Positions 1 to 5,118 of a stretch of DNA of 5,118 nucleotides are shown here, one piece after another. Every line of letters begins with the position of its first letter. Within the stretch, counting starts at the first letter, position 1. The notes under the pieces were generated by a model. The model was not told the origin of the DNA, did not search any database, and worked only from the letters and a program-made list of their open reading frames with translations. Made by a program: the position numbers and the translations under genes. Source of the stretch: Leptospira sp. Lineage in GTDB: Bacteria; Spirochaetota; Leptospiria; Leptospirales; Leptospiraceae. Location: the NCBI GenBank assembly GCA_025457985.1, contig JALOTI010000187.1:1-5118 (forward strand), in the 5' to 3' direction.

Positions 1-1
1 C

Positions 2-265
2 CAGAAGGAAGATATAGAAATTGTTTTTTATCTCTCTAAAGAACAAAATGATCGATCATACGAAGATGATTTAAAGTACTTTGAAGAGTTGGCGAAAAAG
101 AAAAAAATCCATTTAATTCGTGTTTGTGCCACTGGGGGCGGATTGCTGGGAAGAAGTCTTTATGCCTCTCCTTCGGGAATCAATTGGAAGGTTGGAAAAA
201 CAGAGGAAGACAAAGAAGTTTTAAAAACCCTCTCTGTCAACCTGACTCGAAGTTATTTGCTCTAA
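2..265 (+). CDS. C-terminal part of an unidentified protein (5' end outside window)
   Basis: An open frame enters from the left edge and ends at TAA 263-265, giving 87 residues with no internal methionine, so the start lies upstream of the window. The visible part is hydrophilic and looks like an alpha/beta fold: a strand-like stretch (IEIVFYLS, about residues 4-11 of the fragment), a charged helix (SYEDDLKYFEELAKKKK), a second strand (IHLIRVCAT), then a glycine-rich turn (GGGLLG) and a tail ending RSYLL. No membrane segment or catalytic motif is visible. I do not recognise the family; the strand-helix-strand pattern is too generic to assign. The reality of the gene is supported by the long stop-free frame in which codons read sensibly and by its end lying just outside the convergent lspA gene. 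No clear terminator hairpin is seen in the 18-base gap that follows. Confidence 0.75.
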   Translation, partial: QKEDIEIVFYLSKEQNDRSYEDDLKYFEELAKKKKIHLIRVCATGGGLLGRSLYASPSGINWKVGKTEEDKEVLKTLSVNLTRSYLL

Positions 266-283
266 TCCCGAATAAGACTCTGT

Positions 284-859
284 TTACTTTTTTGCTTTGT
301 CCTTGGCGTCGACCTCGGACCAGTCCATTGTCAATAGTAGAATCACGATTCCAATGGAAACACAAGAGTCTGCCACATTGAAGGCCGGCCATCTGTCGAA
401 GAGCAGAAAATTTGGCCATTCAAAATCTAAAAAGTCTACAACACCAATAAATTCCAAACCAGGTCTTTCAGGTGAAAAACCAAATCGAAATCCCTCACCA
501 GGTATTTTTACAAAAAACTTATCAGCAAAATTTCCGAATGCACCCGCCATCACAAAGTTCCAACCCCATGGGTTTCCAAGGTCTTCTACACTCCAGCGAT
601 AAAAGATTAAAAACAAAATGGCAAATCCAGTCGCAAATAAACTCGGCAAGGCATTGTCTTGGAAGAGGCCAAAGACAAATCCAGTGTTAAACGTGAGAGA
701 CAATCTGAAAAATTCTCCTAACACGGGAATACTTTCATATGCGTTCATTTTAAGAATGATCCAATACTTTGTGGCGATATCCAAGGCGAATCCAAAAAAA
801 ACAAATGCTAGATAATGAGGTTTGTAAACGGAGAAAAATGGTTTTTTGGGAAGGTTCAT
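284..859 (-). CDS. lspA: Lipoprotein signal peptidase (signal peptidase II)
   Basis: This inner-membrane aspartyl protease (family A8) removes the signal peptide of prolipoproteins after the lipobox cysteine has been diacylglyceryl-modified by Lgt. The 191-residue product shows the family motifs in order: an Asp in the first helix (D27 in DIATK), FNTGFVFG (N58), GAFGNFAD (N110, D113), VVDF (first catalytic Asp, D142) and FNVAD (second catalytic Asp, D164). Four hydrophobic segments lie near residues 17-36, 72-88, 99-112 and 165-178, followed by a short charged tail. Length slightly exceeds the usual 150-170 because about 20 residues are inserted between D113 and D142. The residue after D113 is Lys where most relatives have Arg. 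The ATG at 857-859 is preceded by AGGAA that overlaps the upstream UbiB-like stop codon, implying translational coupling as the last gene of the minus-strand operon. Identification is secure; the effect of the insertion is unknown. Confidence 0.96.
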   Translation of the reverse strand: MNLPKKPFFSVYKPHYLAFVFFGFALDIATKYWIILKMNAYESIPVLGEFFRLSLTFNTGFVFGLFQDNALPSLFATGFAILFLIFYRWSVEDLGNPWGWNFVMAGAFGNFADKFFVKIPGEGFRFGFSPERPGLEFIGVVDFLDFEWPNFLLFDRWPAFNVADSCVSIGIVILLLTMDWSEVDAKDKAKK

Positions 860-862
860 AAG

Positions 863-867
863 TTCCT
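863..867 (-). promoter_or_regulatory. Ribosome-binding site of lspA, overlapping the upstream stop codon
   Basis: Read on the minus strand the junction is TAGGAACTTATG. The AGGAA lies three bases before the lspA ATG, and its first two bases (AG) are the last two of the TAG that ends the UbiB-like gene. This fixes the lspA start and suggests that ribosomes finishing the upstream gene re-initiate on lspA. The spacing is short but the match is the only one available. Confidence 0.6.
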
Positions 868-2503
868 ATTGTTTAATTTTCCAATACATTAGACCAGATT
901 TGGCAAGTGACCAAAAGGAAAGTCCTGAGAGTATGTAAAATAAAAGGCTTGGTTCTTTCCAGGATTTTTCAGCGTAGTACATGCCAAAAAAGAAAAATAT
1001 AGATCCGAGAAGACCAAATGTCAGGATTTCTAACAGAATTGTATTTCGGCTTGTTCCTCCTTCCTTAGGAGGGAACTCACCTCGATTGATCTTGTAAAGC
1101 AGATCATTCAGTTCCTTGGGAAGGGCAAACAAACTGGAAAGCATCTCTTCTCCCTCATCTCGCCAAAGTTTTTTGAGACTCCCTCCTTTTAGAACAATGG
1201 TCGAAAATGGTTTTTCCGCATATTCAAAGATAGAGTGCGTGGGATCTAAATAGGAAAAATTTCCCAATAATAAAGCTAATACTCTATGAAGACTTAAAAA
1301 ATTTGCGGGTAATTTGAGAGAAGAAAAGAGCCGCTTCAAACTCACCTGTATTTCTTTCAAAAAACGTAGGTCTTCCATGGGACGTAAGGTTTCAAGTCCT
1401 ATGTTTCGGAAGTCACTTGTGTTAGAAAGAATACGTGAAAGTTTGGATAGAGAGTATTTTATGATTTGGACGAGTTCTTCTTTTTCCAAAGTCTCTGTAA
1501 CTGCTCCCAGATCAATTAAACATTCAGCTATCAGGTGATAATCTCTCCTCATAGCTCCAATAAGTATCTTTTCTAAAATTTTTGTCTCTTCAATTGTTAC
1601 AGATTGTACGGCTCCAAAATCGATAAAACAAACTTCTCCGGACTCCAGAAAGATCAAATTTCCCGGATGCGGATCAGCGTGATAAAACCTATGTTCGAAA
1701 AGCATAATTATATACGCACGAATCAGTTTTTGTAGGTAAGGATTCTTTTTGTTGGGAGAGAAATTGGGAGAAAGTTCATATATTTTTTTCCCTTCCACAA
1801 ATTCTGTAACTAAAACATTTTTGGTACAAAATTCCAAAATGGGCTCTGGAAAATAGAAGTCCTTTTCGTTTTGGAATAATTCTTTCGTACGGATGAGTGC
1901 CTCCAGCTCATTTTTTAAATTGAGTTCTAATCGAATCATTTCCTTTAATTGTGAGATAACTTCCTTGCCAGAAATCTTCACAACAAAGGTATCAATGAAC
2001 CAAATTACACGACAAATTGCCTTTAAATCCCCTTCTGCTTCTTCCTTAATGCCTTTGTAGAGGACTTTTATAGCAACCTTTCTTCCATTATGAAATCCTG
2101 TATGTACTTGAGCCGTACTTGCACTTGCGTATGCTGTTTCTGAAATATCAGAAAAAACCTCGTGTAGCTTTTGCGAATGATCTAGAGCCCAACCTTCTGA
2201 AAATTCAATAAAACTTTTTGGTGGAACTTTGTCCTGTAAATCCTGAAGTTCCCAAAGGTATTCCTCCGGTAGAATATGAAAAAGGTTACTTAAAAATTGT
2301 CCGATTTTTATATAGATTCCACCTAACGAAAAGAAAAGTTGTTTCGTCTCTTTTCCCTTCCTCTTCAGAAATGATTGTTTTAGGATATGAAAATCGGAAG
2401 TATTTTTGAATCTAACTTGGATTTTAGTCAAATAGATATAGGATAACCAGGTTTTTAGTACAAACTGGTACAAAGTCCCTTGTCTTTTCTTTGGTTCTTT
2501 CAT
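866..2503 (-). CDS. ABC1/UbiB-family atypical protein kinase-like membrane protein
   Basis: The 545-residue protein belongs to the ABC1/UbiB/ADCK family, ATPases with a protein-kinase-like fold that support ubiquinone synthesis in proteobacteria and mitochondria or related isoprenoid-lipid functions elsewhere. Visible signatures in order are the family-specific KxGQ motif (K66-Q69, followed by FLSNLFHILPEEY), the alanine-rich loop (ASASTAQVH, 126-134), the nucleotide-binding lysine in VAIKV (K146), the ExD region (here ELN, 193-195), the catalytic loop HADPHPGN (275-282) and the metal-binding DFG (D295-G297). Two hydrophobic helices at about 487-508 and 519-540 anchor the C-terminus, as in UbiB. 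Length matches the family. The ATG overlaps the stop of the oxidoreductase gene (ATGA), with a weak AGG eight bases upstream. Whether this organism makes ubiquinone or only menaquinone cannot be seen, so I withhold the symbol ubiB. Oddities are the Asn in ExD and Thr in the alanine-rich loop. Confidence 0.92.
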   Translation of the reverse strand: MKEPKKRQGTLYQFVLKTWLSYIYLTKIQVRFKNTSDFHILKQSFLKRKGKETKQLFFSLGGIYIKIGQFLSNLFHILPEEYLWELQDLQDKVPPKSFIEFSEGWALDHSQKLHEVFSDISETAYASASTAQVHTGFHNGRKVAIKVLYKGIKEEAEGDLKAICRVIWFIDTFVVKISGKEVISQLKEMIRLELNLKNELEALIRTKELFQNEKDFYFPEPILEFCTKNVLVTEFVEGKKIYELSPNFSPNKKNPYLQKLIRAYIIMLFEHRFYHADPHPGNLIFLESGEVCFIDFGAVQSVTIEETKILEKILIGAMRRDYHLIAECLIDLGAVTETLEKEELVQIIKYSLSKLSRILSNTSDFRNIGLETLRPMEDLRFLKEIQVSLKRLFSSLKLPANFLSLHRVLALLLGNFSYLDPTHSIFEYAEKPFSTIVLKGGSLKKLWRDEGEEMLSSLFALPKELNDLLYKINRGEFPPKEGGTSRNTILLEILTFGLLGSIFFFFGMYYAEKSWKEPSLLFYILSGLSFWSLAKSGLMYWKIKQ

Positions 2504-3540
2504 TTTTTTCGCCTATAGATTGATTCGATCATTTCTAAAATTTCAATATTGTCAAAAAGAGTTCCTTCCTGGCGTTTTGTTTTTTTAGAATAAACACCGT
2601 AGATTTCCTCATAAATGCCCAAAAAGGCATTCGAAGTTTCTGGGTTTGGAAAGCCACTCGGGATAAAAGGATGAAGGCTACGAAAACCAGAATACAATTT
2701 TGATGTCTGTGATTCATAGAACAGAAACCCATCATTAGAGAGAATCATCCGATGGGATTCCGTATGTATATCGAGTTCGAATTGGAAATAGTCTCTTCCC
2801 CCTGAAACATCCAAAAGAATGGGTACCCCATCCTTTGACTCCAAAATTGCAAACGCGCGTGTTTCAATTCCCTTTTTCACTGGTCGTTCCATTTTCGCTG
2901 AGACAACCGAGCAAGGTCCCAATATCCAATGAATCAAATCCAATGCATGAGTTCCATCATGAAGTAGTGGTCCCCCACCTTGTTTTTGAAAGGCGATGCC
3001 AGGGTTTTTGGCTGAGGTAAAAACAGAAGCTCTTACGGAACATATGGATCCAAATTTTTTTGTCTCGAGGATTTGTTTTACCCATTGGTAACTTGGATGA
3101 TACCTACGTTCATGGTTGATCCAAACCTTTGCCCTTTTTTTCTTCCGAAGCTCCTCCAATTTTTCACCGCCTTTTTTAGATAAAGCGACTGGCTTTTCGA
3201 TGAGCAGGTGGCGTATTCCTTTCTCTAAACAAAAACTGGCAAGACTTTCGTGGGTGATGCTGGGCGTTGCAATGATGGCTAAATCAAAGGATTGAATCTC
3301 CTTTTTGGAGAGATTCTGAAAAGAAGGAAGGTCGATCGACATACATCCTGTTTCATTTGAAAACGTCTGAATCCGTTCCGGCGAGATGTCAACCCCTAAG
3401 GCAAATTCGAAACGATTCAGTCCAAATTCAGAAAGGAGAACTCCCGCATGGGTACAAGGTTTTTTTCGGAATGGATCTTTCTCTAAGAGTTGACCAATCC
3501 TTCCTAGTCCAATCAGGACCGTTTTCATTTTGGATTTCAT
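2500..3540 (-). CDS. Gfo/Idh/MocA-family NAD(P)-dependent oxidoreductase
   Basis: Members of this family oxidise or reduce sugars, inositols and related compounds with NAD(P). Counting from the ATG at 3540 gives 346 residues, a usual family length. An N-terminal Rossmann fold opens with the dinucleotide motif GLGRIG (residues 11-16), followed by the acidic strand end GVD (49-51), the ATPSITH loop and the family hallmark EKPVA (115-119). The C-terminal domain carries the DGTHALDLIHW segment (195-205) whose histidine is the usual catalytic residue. I chose 3540 because GGAAGA lies ten bases upstream; an in-frame ATG at 3567 would add nine residues (MVWLEENHK) without a ribosome-binding site, and another at 3528 is possible. 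It is the first gene of the minus-strand operon and overlaps the UbiB-like gene by four bases. No pathway partner is nearby, so the substrate is unknown. Confidence 0.9.
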   Translation of the reverse strand: MKSKMKTVLIGLGRIGQLLEKDPFRKKPCTHAGVLLSEFGLNRFEFALGVDISPERIQTFSNETGCMSIDLPSFQNLSKKEIQSFDLAIIATPSITHESLASFCLEKGIRHLLIEKPVALSKKGGEKLEELRKKKRAKVWINHERRYHPSYQWVKQILETKKFGSICSVRASVFTSAKNPGIAFQKQGGGPLLHDGTHALDLIHWILGPCSVVSAKMERPVKKGIETRAFAILESKDGVPILLDVSGGRDYFQFELDIHTESHRMILSNDGFLFYESQTSKLYSGFRSLHPFIPSGFPNPETSNAFLGIYEEIYGVYSKKTKRQEGTLFDNIEILEMIESIYRRKK

Positions 3541-3548
3541 TTTATGAT
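3522..3548 (+). promoter_or_regulatory. Possible murF promoter
   Basis: TATGAT at 3543-3548 matches the -10 consensus at five of six positions. TTTTCA at 3522-3527 is a poor -35 candidate at a 15-base spacing. Transcription would start near 3555, leaving about 40 bases before the chosen murF ATG. The gene is divergent from the operon to its left, so a promoter somewhere here is expected, but this particular assignment is tentative. Confidence 0.22.
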
Positions 3549-3550
3549 TT

Positions 3551-3556
3551 TCTTCC
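3551..3556 (-). promoter_or_regulatory. Putative ribosome-binding site of the oxidoreductase gene
   Basis: GGAAGA on the minus strand sits ten bases upstream of the ATG at 3538-3540. It is the only Shine-Dalgarno-like sequence near the three candidate start codons (3567, 3540, 3528) and therefore favours 3540. The spacer is slightly long, so support is moderate. Confidence 0.45.
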
Positions 3557-3561
3557 AACCA

Positions 3562-3584
3562 TACCATGCATCATAAGGATGGTA
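3562..3584. repeat. Short inverted repeat between the divergent genes
   Basis: TACCAT (3562-3567) and ATGGTA (3579-3584) are exact inverted copies separated by 11 bases. They lie between the two divergent starts and the right arm overlaps the murF Shine-Dalgarno-like AAGGATGG. Six-base arms can arise by chance; an operator or a weak leader hairpin are possible explanations. Confidence 0.3.
3575..3582 (+). promoter_or_regulatory. Putative ribosome-binding site of murF
   Basis: AAGGATGG differs from AAGGAGG-type sites by one inserted base and lies 11 bases before the ATG at 3594. It directly contains the alternative in-frame ATG at 3579, which would have no room for its own site. This supports 3594 over 3579 as the murF start, although the spacer is longer than usual. 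Confidence 0.4.
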
Positions 3585-3593
3585 AAGACATCT

Positions 3594-3624
3594 ATGATTG
3601 CACCATTTTCTTATTCACTGTCAA
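3594..3624 (-). promoter_or_regulatory. Possible promoter of the oxidoreductase-UbiB-lspA operon
   Basis: On the minus strand an exact TTGACA (3624 down to 3619) is followed after 19 bases by AATCAT (3599-3594), a 4 of 6 match to the sigma-70 -10 box. Transcription would start near 3587 and give a leader of roughly 45 bases before the chosen start at 3540. The spacing is two bases longer than ideal, and the element lies inside the first codons of murF, so this is a weak prediction. Confidence 0.25.
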
Positions 3625-4973
3625 CAATTCTTGCGGTTCTGAATCGAGTATATAATTTCAGTTCGACCGTAGATACAAACTTCAGTAGTATCACTACCTC
3701 TTCAAAAGAAGCAAAAAAGGGAAGCCTATTTGTTCCTTTGGTTTGGGATCGGGATGGTCATGCGTTTATCAAGGACGCTTTAGACAGAGGAGCAAGTGGG
3801 TATCTTTGTAAAAAAGACCATCCGGTCTGGAAAGACCTTTCTTCTGACGAACAAAAAAAGGCAATATTTGTTCCCGATACTTTGCAAGCGTTGGGAACTC
3901 TGGCAAACTTCCATCGCAATCGGTATGCTCCCTATCTGATTGCGATAACTGGATCATCCGGAAAAACAACCACTAAGGATTTGTTAGGTTCTGTTTTTTC
4001 TTATTTGCCAAAAAAGCAAGTAGTGGTCACTGAAAAAAATTATAATAATGAAATTGGTGTACCATTTACTTTATTTCGCATTACCAAAGATACTCGTATA
4101 GCCGTAGTCGAGATGGGAATGAACCACCGTGGCGAAATTGAAAGGCTCTCCAAAATTGCCAATCCCAATGCAACTATGATCACAAATATTGGATCAGCAC
4201 ATATTGAAAACCTAAAGAGCCCAAAAGAAATAGCTCAGGAAAAGTTGGATATCACAAAAGGAATGATTGGTGATCGAATTCTATTTGTTCCCGATGATTT
4301 GAATTTTTTGAATTTGGCAAAAAGCAGAGCTAAAAAAGAAAAATGGAAATTGGTAGCTTGGAGGCAAACAAAACCATCATCTTTAAAAATTATGAAGGTA
4401 AATCCTGACGGATTTATCTTAAGCCTTTATGGAAACGAAGTAAAATGGAATCTCCCTGGAACAAAATTGTTAAGCAATGTGCGAGGTGTAATCGAATGTG
4501 CAGAATTCTTGAAGATTCCAAAGGATGCCATTCTTAACTCAATCCGAAAGTATAAAAGTCCTGATAAAAGACTCAATATCAAAAAATCCAAGTATACAAT
4601 TATTGACGATTCATATAATGCAAATCCTGAATCCATGGCTTCTTCTATTGAAGCATCCATACAAATGGCAGGAGAAAAGAATTTAGTCTGGGTGCTTGGG
4701 GACATGAAGGAGTTAGGCTCATTCTCCAAACACTACCACTCCGAAATTGGGAAATTGATTGCGAAGTCCAAAAAAGGTGTTTTGTATACCTTCGGAAAGG
4801 ATTCAAAAGAAATTTCGAGAATTGTCTCTGGTGCCAATCATTTTACAGATAAAGAAAAATTGGTAGAGCATATCCGATTTCATGTTTCCAAAGGATCCGT
4901 TATCCTTATCAAAGGCAGTCGATCGATGAAACTGGAGGAGATTGCAGAATCTCTTTTCCGAATTAAGACTTGA
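3594..4973 (+). CDS. murF: UDP-N-acetylmuramoyl-tripeptide--D-alanyl-D-alanine ligase
   Basis: MurF is a cytoplasmic ATP-dependent ligase that adds D-Ala-D-Ala to UDP-MurNAc-tripeptide, completing the soluble peptidoglycan precursor. From the ATG at 3594 it has 459 residues, typical for the family. The N-terminal substrate domain shows the DGHAFI motif (54-59). The central ATPase domain has ITGSSGKTTTKD (118-129, P-loop), TEKNYNNEIGVP (146-157), EMGMNHRGEI (173-182), NIGSAHIENL (198-207) and the lysine of IAQEK (K217), expected to be carbamylated. The C-terminal domain has DDSYNANPESM (338-348), VLGDMKELG (367-375) and IKGSRSMKLEEI (439-450). The open frame extends back to 3357, but that part is antisense to the oxidoreductase gene, so I start at 3594; ATG 3579 would add five residues. 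The linker motif normally GxH is GTK here (289-291). purE follows on the same strand. Confidence 0.96.
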   Translation: MIAPFSYSLSTILAVLNRVYNFSSTVDTNFSSITTSSKEAKKGSLFVPLVWDRDGHAFIKDALDRGASGYLCKKDHPVWKDLSSDEQKKAIFVPDTLQALGTLANFHRNRYAPYLIAITGSSGKTTTKDLLGSVFSYLPKKQVVVTEKNYNNEIGVPFTLFRITKDTRIAVVEMGMNHRGEIERLSKIANPNATMITNIGSAHIENLKSPKEIAQEKLDITKGMIGDRILFVPDDLNFLNLAKSRAKKEKWKLVAWRQTKPSSLKIMKVNPDGFILSLYGNEVKWNLPGTKLLSNVRGVIECAEFLKIPKDAILNSIRKYKSPDKRLNIKKSKYTIIDDSYNANPESMASSIEASIQMAGEKNLVWVLGDMKELGSFSKHYHSEIGKLIAKSKKGVLYTFGKDSKEISRIVSGANHFTDKEKLVEHIRFHVSKGSVILIKGSRSMKLEEIAESLFRIKT

Positions 4974-5003
4974 AGGATCGGGGTTCTCTACAAAGCTATT
5001 CGT

Positions 5004-5118
5004 ATGTCTAGCTCCATAGGTAAAGTAGCTGTGATCATGGGATCCCATAGTGATTGGGAAACAATGAAAGAGGCGGTATCTATCCTCCGGGAATTTCAAA
5101 TTCCATGTACCAAAGAGA
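5004..5118 (+). CDS. purE: N5-carboxyaminoimidazole ribonucleotide mutase, N-terminal fragment
   Basis: Only the first 38 codons are in the window; the gene runs off the right edge. The sequence begins MSSSIGKVAVIMGSHSDWETM, matching the PurE N-terminus in which the MGSxSD loop (residues 12-17) binds the phosphate and ribose of the nucleotide, followed by a helix and the start of the next strand (FQIPCTKR). PurE acts in de novo purine synthesis. The tryptophan after GSxSD is typical of class I PurE, which rearranges N5-CAIR made by PurK, rather than class II enzymes that carboxylate AIR directly; this is an inference from a short fragment. It begins 30 bases after the murF stop on the same strand and may be co-transcribed. 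No good Shine-Dalgarno precedes the ATG: the nearest purine-rich stretch, GAAGGATCGGGG at 4972-4983, is about 20 bases away. Confidence 0.9.
   Translation, partial: MSSSIGKVAVIMGSHSDWETMKEAVSILREFQIPCTKE

Noticed and set aside
237..286. Possible bidirectional terminator between the convergent genes.
   Set aside because: Only a 4-bp GTCA-TGAC stem and a 5-bp TTATT-AATAA pairing with a 13-base loop were found, neither followed by a proper T-run in the right place.
297..815. Several plus-strand open frames of 65-101 codons opposite lspA.
   Set aside because: They are antisense to a gene with clear conserved motifs, overlap one another and show no domain-like sequence.
3541..3567. Longer oxidoreductase start at 3567.
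   Set aside because: No ribosome-binding site precedes it, it would leave almost no room for divergent control signals, and the added residues precede the first strand of the fold without conservation I can recognise.
3357..3593. N-terminal extension of the murF frame (79 extra codons back to an ATG at 3357).
   Set aside because: It is antisense to the conserved Rossmann-fold region of the oxidoreductase, has no MurF similarity and would make the protein much longer than the family; 3594 gives a normal length.
4803..5099. Minus-strand open frame spanning the murF end and purE start.
   Set aside because: It is antisense to two well-conserved genes and has no recognisable protein features.
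1..5118. Search for CRISPR repeats, insertion-sequence ends, tRNA genes, riboswitches and tandem repeats.
   Set aside because: Nothing beyond short chance repeats was visible by eye; almost the whole window is accounted for by the coding regions.

Overview
The window looks like an ordinary chromosomal housekeeping region of a moderately AT-rich (about 40% G+C by eye) Gram-negative bacterium. A spirochaete of the Leptospira type is the best guess. This rests on the general look of the proteins, the unusual insertion-bearing lipoprotein signal peptidase, and the gene mix; no marker gene in the window proves it. I see no mobile element, CRISPR array, rRNA or tRNA, and no intergenic stretch longer than about 55 bases.

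Layout. Positions 2-265 (+) hold the last 87 codons of a gene that starts outside the window and that I cannot identify. It converges, across an 18-base gap, on a tightly packed minus-strand operon read from about 3540 down to 284. The operon order is a Gfo/Idh/MocA-type NAD(P)-dependent oxidoreductase, an ABC1/UbiB-family atypical kinase with two C-terminal membrane helices, and lspA (prolipoprotein signal peptidase). The first two genes share an ATGA overlap. The third begins six bases after the stop of the second, with its ribosome-binding site lying over that stop codon. Divergently, from about 3594, runs murF (UDP-MurNAc-tripeptide:D-Ala-D-Ala ligase), followed 30 bases after its stop by purE, which is cut by the window end.

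How the genes relate. lspA and murF both serve the cell envelope: lipoprotein maturation at the inner membrane and the last cytoplasmic step of peptidoglycan precursor synthesis. The UbiB-like protein is probably a membrane-associated ATPase/kinase linked to isoprenoid-lipid or quinone metabolism. The oxidoreductase has no visible substrate clue. purE belongs to purine synthesis and looks like a neighbour rather than a functional partner.

What deserves a second look: LspA carries about 20 extra residues between its conserved GN..D segment and the first catalytic aspartate, plus an Arg-to-Lys change beside that segment. The oxidoreductase-UbiB junction contains an A7 heptamer in exact -1 frameshift phase just before the stop codon. 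The UbiB homologue has Asn in place of Asp in its ExD signature. I find no convincing novel multi-gene system here.
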